64,000 nt of DNA, taken from Branchiostoma floridae (taxonomy: Eukaryota > Chordata > Leptocardii > Amphioxiformes > Branchiostomatidae). Numbering within the stretch: position 1 is the stretch's first letter; every line of letters starts with the position of its first letter. The notes beneath the pieces are model-generated. The model had not been told where the DNA came from and made no database searches. It saw only the letters and a list, made by a program, of their open reading frames with translations. The position numbers and the translations under genes were made by a program. Positions 35,826 to 46,000 of the stretch are shown in pieces. The DNA is taken from the NCBI RefSeq assembly GCF_000003815.2, contig NC_049985.1, forward strand, positions 13,045,567 to 13,109,566, written 5' to 3'.

Positions 35826-36480
35826 ATGAAGGTAATCGTTTTGACGGGCCAAGACCTTGNNNNNNNNNNNNNNNNNNNNNNNNNNNNNNNNNNNNNNNNN
35901 NNNNNNNNNNNNNNNNNNNNNNNNNNNNNNNNNNNNNNNNNNNNNNNNNNNNNNNNNNNTCTCGTGTAATTGATCTTATTGGTCATGTAATCTAAGGTGA
36001 GACGTGTTATCGTACAACCACTAGAAAAGGGGAAGAAGCGTGGCTATCTTTTTATCTGGGTCTTGTCTTACGTTTATTACGTTCATGTCTCAGGCCAAAC
36101 GTTGCTGGTATCTAGACTGTTTTAAGCGATCCTTTTCCGTAAAACTCTCCATTCTTGTATTTCACTGCAAGATGTTCATGGAACCGTTGGTTTAGATCTT
36201 TATTTTTCCCGCTTAGGTCTCCGTTCTACTGCTGACCGTACTGGTTCTCCTGGCGGCCGCCACAGCTGCAATCGATCTGGAGGACGTCAAGACCAAAAAG
36301 GACGCCCGAGAGTACTTGAAGGCGGCGAAGAATAAGGTCAAGGCCGCCAATGAGCTCCACAGCAGGATGAAGGCCGAGGGCAGGGACAGGCTGGCCGAGA
36401 AGTTCCAGAAGAGGGCCAGGGCTCTGTTGAAAAGGGGCAAGAGGAGAAAGCAGCAGCAGCAGCAGCAGCAGGATGACTGA
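35826..36480 (+). CDS. Secreted basic helical peptide precursor, unrecognised family
   Basis: The coding exons are 35826-35831 (ATG AAG, then GT) and 36217-36480 (after TTAG), joined in phase 0 to give 89 residues. Residues 1-19 form a signal peptide (MKVSVLLLTVLVLLAAATA). The mature part starts near AIDLEDVKTKK and is Lys/Arg/Ala-rich (net charge about +11) and predicted helical. It has no cysteines, so it is not a defensin-type peptide. Near the C-terminus LLKRGKRRK combines dibasic sites with a Gly-Lys-Arg amidation signal, followed by seven Gln (CAG repeats) and DD. Such organisation suggests a processed, possibly amidated secreted peptide (hormone-like or membrane-active), but no family is recognised. 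The 100-N assembly gap lies inside the intron, so an extra exon cannot be excluded. Confidence 0.65.
35860..35959. other. Assembly gap (100 N)
   Basis: Exactly 100 undefined bases occur, a conventional gap length, so the true size is unknown. It falls in the intron of the secreted-peptide gene. Confidence 1.
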
Positions 36481-36749
36481 AATGACGAACGGAAAAGCAC
36501 GCGAACTCTGTACGATTCAGAATGCTCTACTCGACTTAGCTAATGCGAAAATTGTCTACTTGTCATAGTATTGTCTACGTCAAAGATCCCATCTTCATTT
36601 AATTTGATGCACGTGAAATCTGGTCTAAAATACATCTTGGCTCCGTGCACGTTAAATCTTACTCCATGTAAAATACATCTTACATCATTGGACACTAACT
36701 AACGTACAGTAACTAACGTAATTTTCATGTCATAGATATCCGAATGTTC

Positions 36750-36755
36750 ATTAAA
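36750..36755 (+). terminator. Possible poly(A) signal of the peptide gene
   Basis: An ATTAAA hexamer lies about 270 bp after the peptide stop codon. Confidence 0.4.
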
Positions 36756-37422
36756 GATGCCTTTGATCAAATTTTTTATGAATTGCTATCATGTGTTGCT
36801 GTCAATTTTTCCTCACAGAATTTTCTCCAATTTTGAGCAAAACTAGCGTCCCACTTATTATAGCTACTACTCGGATTATTCACGTCTAGCTTCTGGTAAT
36901 TACCTCAAGGCATAAAGATTTCCCATCTACCGGTAGAAATCTGCACATGAACAAAAAAGTTTAGTGTATTAGGAATAACAAATTCCAGACTGTATGCCTG
37001 ACAATAAAAGCAGATTTGCATAATACTGGACACAAAAATATTTCAAAATGTCTCTTCTGGTTTTCTACAAAACACTGTCAAACCAAGCAAGATCAACTCA
37101 ATACTACGACTTTAAGTTTTTGGAAAGATCGTTTCACAAATCATAACGCACAGATACCTAAAAGTTCTTCTTGCCCCTTTGGCTCTAAAAACTTAACCTT
37201 TCTTGTGATTTCCCAAATTAGTGTTTCCCAAAATGGTAAGTTGAAGCAGGCAGTTCACAAATGGACTCATAATTACAACAGTATCAGATAACATGAAAAG
37301 GAGTCGAAGTTACAGCCCGATGGGCACACTTCAAATGAGGTTTTGCTTTTCCCTTAGTAAGATACAAAAACGAGAAAGTTATGTAGCTGGTTATTTGTCA
37401 AATGCAACTCTTTATGATGAGG

Positions 37423-37496
37423 CCACCCTCACACTCAAGGTTGACAATTGCGGCAAAGCCTAACGATATCTTTGTCAACCCTGAGTGTGAGGGTGG
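37423..37496. repeat. 25-bp inverted repeat
   Basis: Arms 37423-37447 and 37472-37496 (CCACCCTCACACTCA and its complement, continuing into GGTTGACAA) match at 24 of 25 positions around a 24-nt loop. Confidence 0.85.
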
Positions 37497-38052
37497 ATGA
37501 AGCGCAAGAAGCAAGTTCTCTTTAGGATAAATCAGCCAATATTGACACTTAGATACAGAAACAATAATTATTTTAGAGATCCTGAAAAATGAGCTTCAAA
37601 TAGAATTATTGATGATCGTAAGGCCACACTGACTTAATTTTATGGATGACATCCTTTGAAGACGCCAAAACTAACACGTGCAGGCGAAAAATCCAGCAAA
37701 AAAATATGCTGCTTAACTACAGGACTAAACATCCAGTCCATTCTTTCACAGGCTTGGTTTGTTCACCTCCACTAAGACTCTAATAATCGTGGCCAGTTAA
37801 ATCACGTTTATATTGCCATTCCAAGTGCGCTGCGGCCACATGCCCTGACCATGTGTCCCCTTACCATGGAGACCAGATCCTCTGGCAAGCATGACATTCT
37901 GATTGACCAGGGATGCTATTTTGTCACATGGGACCATTTGGGGAGAACTGGCAAAAATCAATGCGTTTGTGGATGTCATCAATAAAATTAGCCCTGGACC
38001 TGTCTGTTACAACTTGTTGGATTGACTTGGACTCTGGACGCCCAGGCATGGG

Positions 38053-38199
38053 AAGAGGAGGCCGGGAAGGCCGGCAGCAACATATATTGACATGCTTAGG
38101 AAAGACACAGGCCTGGAAGTTGACAACTTACAAAGAGCAATGATTGACAGGGACGCATGGGCTGCCATCGCAACTCGAGGCCGGATGGACTCGACTTAA
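38053..38199 (+). pseudogene. 3' end of a non-LTR retrotransposon reverse transcriptase ORF
   Basis: The frame reads KRRPGRPAATYIDMLRKDTG, then LEVDNLQRAMIDRDAWAAI, then ATRGRMDST and stop. The pattern RPGRP, D-x-L-x-x-DTGL and A-M-x-DRDAW is typical of the C-terminal tail of LINE-type ORF2 proteins that mobilise by target-primed reverse transcription. The upstream frame (to about 37830) is disrupted, so this is a dead 5'-truncated copy. Confidence 0.7.
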
Positions 38200-39956
38200 G
38201 CAAGCAAGTAAGCAATTTAACTTAAGTAGGGAAAAGGTTGACAGTTGAAAATAAAACACTGCTACGTGTATAACTAAAGATTACTGTTTTAAAGCATGCA
38301 ATGACATTTGAAGGTTTTGTATAAAGTTTATTGCTGAATCAATAAAAAAACACAATAAATGTCATGAAGTATTCTGAGCAACTGTACAGATTGTCTTGAA
38401 TGACAGTGGCAAGAAAGTCCATTTTTTAAATCCTGGATCAATGATATAAGTCACAAATACCATACAACAAGAATAAGTATACCAAGACATAAGAACAAGG
38501 GAAACATATATGTTCATGTTATAGTTGTTTCTTGTTCTCTAGAAAAAAAATCCAAGAACAGAGTTTGTTGTTTTGGTTTAAGCCCTTGACATTGGATCCT
38601 TATAATCATCCTGGCAGACAACATCTAACTCCACTGGCCTTTCTTCAGGTACCCATTTACAGCTGAGTGGAGTGAGGAAAGTGCCGTTCCCAAGGACACA
38701 ACTTCTAGCCAAGAAACCCGTGACCTCTCCATCCCATGTCCACTAGCCTACCTGCTACCTACCTGCTGTATAGGCCATTGATACCACATCTTTTTGTTTT
38801 GTATGTCACCAATACCAATCTAGTGGTACAAATGTAACTACTGTGTATATAAACATTGAAAACGGTATTCTATACATGAAACAGATACAAATGAATACTA
38901 TATGTATTACATAGAAGTACAAAATAAGCAACTATGGTGGACGGAATGAATCAAAGATAATAGCAGCAGAAAGAGCACACACCAGGTCTGACAAGAAAAT
39001 TCTATATTCTACCATATCGATATTTCATAAAAATCAGATCTTACATTTTTTACAAGAATATAGCACCAGAGAATCTCTCAGATGCTTGTTGAGCTATTGT
39101 TGATGATTAAGTTTCAAATAGCATCCTGAACTAAGAAATTGAATAATGGTCGCCAAACATTTTAGTGATTTTAAAGTCATATATATATAAACACACACAT
39201 ACTTTCCTGAGTAACAACATATTTTAACCACATGCATTTCAATACTTATTGATGAAATTCAGGGCACAACACTATTTTTCTCTGCAATTAAAATAATGGC
39301 AGACTGTCAGAAATTTTACCTTAAATTGTTAATATTGCCTGCATTAGGATCCGAGTTCATACCTCCATACCAATGTACATCAATTCAGACGGGAAGTTGG
39401 ACATGGACAAGTCTCAAAAGCCACATGGGAACAGTCTGGCATAAGCCCTTGACTAAAACCTCAGCTACAGAAGAGTACACAAAGGAAGACCAAACCTAGT
39501 TGCAAAGTTAGGATCAGCAAGTGATGGATTTGACCACAACAAATGATGATTCATGCCACCAGCCTGTTGGCAAGCTTTGCTAGCTTTAGTGAGGTCCCAC
39601 TGATTGCTGCCATGTCAACAATGATAGAGCTAACAAGGCTAACATCCAGTCTAACTGAGCTGGAATTATGGGGCATTGCACATTTCTACATCTGTCTACA
39701 TGTGCTTTCAGTTTCTGCCTGCAAATTACATGTAGATATGTTGTGGTCTGAAAAAACATAATTTGGGAACAAATGGTCTCATGTAAACGGAGCAAAATTC
39801 TGACCATTGTAATAAAATATTCTTTACCCTCAATTTGAAATCAACCTGCGCCCTATGATACATTGTACTTGATTCCAGTACAAATAAATGTACATTGCCA
39901 AAAGTGCATAGCCAACACATTTTTAAAACATTTTCCATTGCATTGAAAGTAAATGT
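38200..39956. other. Intergenic, downstream of SCLT1
   Basis: No gene is seen. A short piece at 38647-38700 (GTGAGGAAAGTGCCGTTCCC) is the reverse complement of the SINE-body motif seen at 20950. The rest is AT-rich. Confidence 0.5.
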
Positions 39957-39969
39957 GGGGGGGGGGGGG
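39957..39969. repeat. G13 homopolymer
   Basis: A run of thirteen G on the plus strand lies just beyond the SCLT1 stop codon (poly-C in the transcript). Confidence 0.95.
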
Positions 39970-39999
39970 ATAGAAAAGGTGCAGCTTTATGGAAGAACT

Positions 40000-40005
40000 T
40001 TTATT
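40000..40005 (-). terminator. SCLT1: Poly(A) hexamer overlapping the SCLT1 stop codon
   Basis: Read on the minus strand, the end is GAA TAA AAG, so AATAAA contains the stop codon. If used, cleavage would fall about 20 nt further, beside the poly-C tract, giving an almost absent 3' UTR. Confidence 0.4.
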
Positions 40006-43000
40006 CCAGGTATGTGGATGTCTTCAAGTCTGACAGCAGTAAACTTGGATCCAAACCTCTGAAATACAAAATGAGACGCCATCAGCACATGTACATTTTG
40101 TATATGTATAAAGCTGTATTGTGTTTCTCTGTCTTATCATCATCCTCTATGACATCTGGCATTGGACTGCCGACACACATGGACTCTCTAAGATGAAACA
40201 CTTTTACTCATTTAACTAATGATTTTGGCTTGATTTCTGAGATAATGAGGTTAATGATGAAAATGAATCAATATTCAAAATTGTTCAAATTGTAACAAAT
40301 TGCACCTATTCAACCTCAGTCTACCTCCTTCCCAGAAGTGTGATCCATCGACTGCCACACCATAAACCAAGGGAATACCAACTGTTGAAGTTGTTGAAAT
40401 TCACGTCTTAAAGCCCAATTTGCTACATTGATGGATTAGCTGGAATGTTAGTTAACAAACTCATTGTCAGTTTACACTTAAGGCAATACATCTTCATCAA
40501 TCTCATGTCAAGAAGTGCATGTTTTGGACCAATGGGATGAAATTTTTGTCCGTCCCAGCAATAGAATTTTCCCGGGACTGAAGACAGGTGCCGGAAACAA
40601 CCCTGCATCTGACAGACTCTTCCAACCCACTGGTGCACAGGTCTCTTACCTGCTCCTGGATTTGAGACTCCCAGCACCCCTTGCACTTCCCGGTGGCTGT
40701 TCTAACAGCTGGAAATGGAGACAGATTTCCACATTAGCAAGTCTGACGAGTCAGCAACAAATACTGTAATTCACTTTATCTTCATGGTACCAAATTTTCA
40801 CAGTCTGAGAAAATTGAACTTGTTCTCGGAACTAAATGTTCACTGTCGAGGCAAGTGCGCATGAAAAAAGTCTGTGAATTATTTTTTATATGTAACGATA
40901 AGTTCACGTTACAGTCGTCACCGTGAAAACCGTGAACATAACATTACAGTGAAAAAATCAGGAATTACAGTAGATCTCGTAATATCTTTTATCAATTCTT
41001 GACTCATTGTATGGCACAAATACATTGGTTGATATTTTTCTCCAAGACATTAGTCACCTTTATGGAATCACTTAAGAAGAACCCAAAATTGGAGAGAAAT
41101 GCAGACAAATTAGAATGAATCATGAAATATACATAGAAATATGCAACATCTGGTCAACACCTTAATGGTTGCACTTTTCAATTGAAGTCACTGGAAAGCA
41201 CTACTGGCACAATTACCTATATGCACATTGCACACCTACATGTACATGTATCTATACTTAATACTTACATGTACCCCACATTATGCTGCTCAGTAAGTGG
41301 GTAGAAGAGAGAGAAAAGATTACTGTTGTTTCCTGTGATAAGCAGCTGATCTGAGAAAATTAGTAGGTCACATCATTGCCTTTCTACCTACATGTTCCAA
41401 TTCCCTGGCCAATTTCCATAGTCAACCCCCACAGAGGCCATTTCTGTTTGCAGTTTATCAATCTTAAAGGACATGACATGCTACAAATTACAATATAGCA
41501 CTACTTCAAAGACTCTAAATGATTCTGAGAATGATAGTGTGCTGGGATGAAAGATAAAATGTTCCTACATGTAACAGATCGAGATTGAACATGGTTCCAA
41601 GTGTTATCATAGTAACAGTTACAGTTTATACCTGCTGTAATACCTGCATAATGTAAAACACCGCTGGTAACATTCATTTACATGTACCATTAAAACGCCT
41701 ATTAATAGAATCTTCTAATGGCAGGAAGTATACAACTACATTTGTATATCATAAAGCCTTTTCACAATTCAGAATACAAAGTGTTTTCACTAGAGTTTTG
41801 AGGTAATACAGCTAATTACTATATATATATAGAATAATGCATGCTAAAAAAAAACTGAGCCTTGTCAAACTGCAAAGAATAAAGCCTATAATGTAGAACT
41901 TACACTGTGACAGCACATCACAATGATATGTTTAAGTCATTCTTTTGAGGTTGTCTCAGAGGTCAATTGTCTGATGTCTCTTTGATACTGCTTAAATAAC
42001 AAGATTGCACACATTCTACCTTAAAATACCATTCATTACAGTAATATGCAGACTTCAAAGCAGGCACTGATTTCCAGTATCAAACATGAATAGGGCAATT
42101 TTCAACGACATGAACTAAATATCTCCATAGCAACTAAGCTATTCAGGGGGCTATTTTGAGACATGCCATGCTGAAGTGGCTGCCGCAGTGAAGCCTTAGC
42201 TGAGGGTTGTATTGTCAGAAGAAATTGTTTATCAAGAGTCAGATTCTGCTTACAGAATAATGTACAATGTATAGACCTTAGCATCACATGTGTTATGCAG
42301 TAGCAGTAGACTAGTTTATTCAACAATAGACATAACATTCCTCCTGGAAGCCTGGGAGGCTGAATTGCGAGGATATTACAATAATCATACAAATAACACA
42401 CTCAGTCTGTGAACAAGATATCAAAAACAATGGCTCTATTACAAAATCATGACACTAATTTGGATAGACATCTAAAACTTTGGCAAACAAGACTTGTAAA
42501 AATGAATTTTGTAAGTTAAGGGGCAATGCTAGTGACACCTTGAATAAAGTGCAGTTAAGCTAGAGCTCATTAGTGTATCCACAATGTGTTACATGTATAT
42601 CAAGAAAGTATGGACTCCTCACCTTAGTCACCCTGTTTTCTGCATCCCGTAGTCTCTGTTGTAGCCTGTTATTCTGTTCTTTGTACTCACCAAGCCTTCT
42701 CTCTAGCTACAGATGCCAGACACAAAAAAAAGACACATTCAGCTCTTGGGCTTTGCAGACAGTGTTGTGATCTTATGATAGACTTGTATACAAGTTATAT
42801 TTTGTTTCCGATTATCACTGTATATACCATTGTTGATTCTTATTATTTACTTGGATGTGTACTTTGTTGTACCATTTTTATATGGGAAGTCCAATAAATA
42901 AATAAATAGACATGACAATATCATGTTGGAAAGTATGAGCTAGCAGATGGCAGGACTCAGCAGAAATTTCAATTGAAAGAAATTAAACCACAAACCTTTT

Positions 43001-46000
43001 TATGAAATAGTCTACTTTATTGTGAATACAAAAGTCACATAAGGACATGATTCCTGACTTATTGTGAAGTTATCACTGACTAGTTGACTAACAATTGTAC
43101 AATAACTTGAAAAGCTGGTCTCACCTCAGCGTTTTTCTGTTGGCTGGATTCTAACAAGTCTCGAAGCTCATCATTGTACTTTTTATGTCTGCTGAGTTCA
43201 GACCTGTCAAAGGACATTGACATTGATGACCTTGTGTATAGAATTTACATATTTTCATAATGGCTGTTTTAACATACTGGCATTATACAACAATATGGTG
43301 CATGTAAAGAACAAATGTCACTGCCCAAGAAACAAGAAATGTTATGTTAGGATAGGGTGTAAGAATGACAAAAAGGTTGCATCCTTTTCTTGGAAACTTG
43401 TCACAAAGATTATGAGTCATGGAAAGACTGCAACCTGCAATTACACAGGCTAGCAGGGAGCAAAGTTCATCAAGTTCTGTCAGTAATGTAGGGAACAACC
43501 AGAAGCTCAATCACATCTCTAGGCAAAATTTATTGGTTACTGTACCCATCAAGCAGTAATTCCACAGTAGCCCATTGTCTCTTGAAGACCTCTATTAGAC
43601 TTAAGTACAAATGTTTCTTTGAAAATATGGATATTCCAGGTTGCTCCCTACCAACCTACATGAATTCACAATAAATGCTTCCAATAGTCTATACTTTGCC
43701 TTTGTATTCATTGCTTTCAGTGAAGCTAGCGGTGAAATCTAATGCATAGAAATGGAACAAACTGGGTTTCTCAAAGGTCTGTTCCTAGGATGATGGAAAA
43801 GCTAATGTGGTGCTTAGATGAAGATTAAGCATTAGGCATTCATCACTGTCGTTCAGAAGTTCTACAGAGGTGGAGCGTAAAGTAAGGCATACGGTTACTC
43901 TCCCAATGGTCAGGTCAGAATCCAAGGAAGGGACTGGCTCAGTGTTGTGGCATTACCATATGTAAAATTCTAGCAAGTCACAGATCTACTTAAACCTTTC
44001 AAAGCCCCATTGCAAAATGTGGAAATGCTTGCAACATCCTTGAACTCTGAGTGAATGGTACATAATTTCTACACCATGTACATGTACCAGAGCATTAATT
44101 TTACCTTAATTCTGAAAGCTTGCCCTCAAATTTTCTGGTCAGACCTTTGGATTCTTCTCTCCATCTGTGATAGAAATAAGAACAAAAAAAAAACCACATG
44201 AAAGAATTGTTTTAACATGATCTTGTTTTCATTTAGGAAGTACAGGATGTTACAGATGACAAATGACTACAGCTGATAGTGTAGTGTAACTCTCTGTTGG
44301 CTTTGTGAACAAAGATTTTAGGGAAGACACAATATAGCATATGAACTAAGTTCTAGAATTACGACATGTGAATGAAATTCTTGATAATTCACAAGAAACT
44401 TATCAAGGCATCCAGCAGGAAGCTGTCAACCTTTGAGCAGAAGTAAATGTATTCAAGAGTCAAATCAAGTTCCAACTGAAGTGCAGGACTTTGAAATTGC
44501 AAAGGAAACTACATGTAATTTAGGATTTGAACAGGTAGAATAACAGGAAGCCGGGCATCTCATACAAGCAATTACAGAGGGTGCACAGACACCTTTGCTT
44601 GTTAGTGCAGGATGAGAGGGAAAAGTGTCCAGGTTGAAGACAAATGTTAAGTATTCCACATCATACTCATGAAAGTACAATGATGATCATTACATTCTAC
44701 CCTGTAGACAGGAGGGACTTGAATCAAGTTATATTCTTCTGGGGGTTTGGTACTTTTTTTACCTTAACATTGCACTCCTGGTTCACATCAACTAGTATTG
44801 TGGAAAGCCATCAATTCATGTCAGGTATTACATTTTCTTGCAGCTCAAATACACTAACCTGCTGCCTAAATCCATTATAATTTTCATGTTTTTAGCACTG
44901 CACAAAAAAAGAATCACTGATTTTGAACGAGCATAAATTAAAAAACAACACTTTCAGGATATCACAATAAATCCAGATTTAGTCAAAATTCCCTCATTAG
45001 GTTTTCTTCACCATAAGTTATCTGGCATTCCTACCAGGGCTCTAGCCAGCGTCCGTTTTTCCGTCAATTGACGGAAATTTGCTGCGTGTGACAGAAAATT
45101 TTTAAAACCAATCCGTCAACCTTGACGGACAAAAATCTTATAAGAGCTCTTTAGTGGAAGCTACAGGCTGCTTGGGACGCCGTCCACGGCCGTAAAAGCC
45201 ACACACTGTTTGTTTTGCTATTGTTATGATTATTGACAATGTGTGTCGGTGCCCTTTCGCATACGATAATCTCATTAAAACCCGTTTTTCAAGGTCTCAG
45301 TTCAGTCTCTCTAACTCCAGGAATAGTGTTTTCGCGACAATGGGAATTGGCTGACGGAAAAAAAATTCGAGCTGGCTAGAGCCCTGATTCCTACAAATGT
45401 TTTCCGAAGAAATATGTATCATATAATATACATGTATGGCAGCAAAGGTACTGAGAAGATACCGACAAGTACAAAGTGTAGATTGAGCATATCCTGACAT
45501 ACATGTAACATTATATAGATAAGCTGGAATATTTTCATACTCATACATACTAACAACAAGATGTGCTGAGCATGAAAATAGGTGTAACAAGTTTCCAGCA
45601 TGGTACTCCATTGGTACATCCATTGGCATAATACCGGTCGGTTTACTGCAATTTCTCAAGCAATGCTAATTTGGCAAATGATCAACGCAACATTTTCTCC
45701 AGTTACATGTTGCTGTTACAGCTTACCTTTGCCACTTCTTCTGTGTAAATTATTTTGTCTCTCTGGTCCTGCTAAAAACATAATATCGTAATTGGAACAC
45801 ACCGCGGAATTGCACGGAGAACGGGCGCGTGGTTGGAAGGGGGTGCACTATACCGGCCGAACGAAACACGGCACAATTAACTGCCGCTATGTACCTTTAT
45901 ACATCCTCTGTTGTTCCTTTCTTTCCTGTTAGTAGTTGCACAAAACAAAAATCTGCATGAGCATACAAAAAGTCATGAGAAAATGGGCGTATACTGACAA

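Noticed and set aside
36213-36500. Cys-rich minus-strand frame (poly-Cys)
   Set aside because: It is the complement of the CAG repeat in the secreted-peptide exon on the plus strand, which has the coherent signal-peptide reading.
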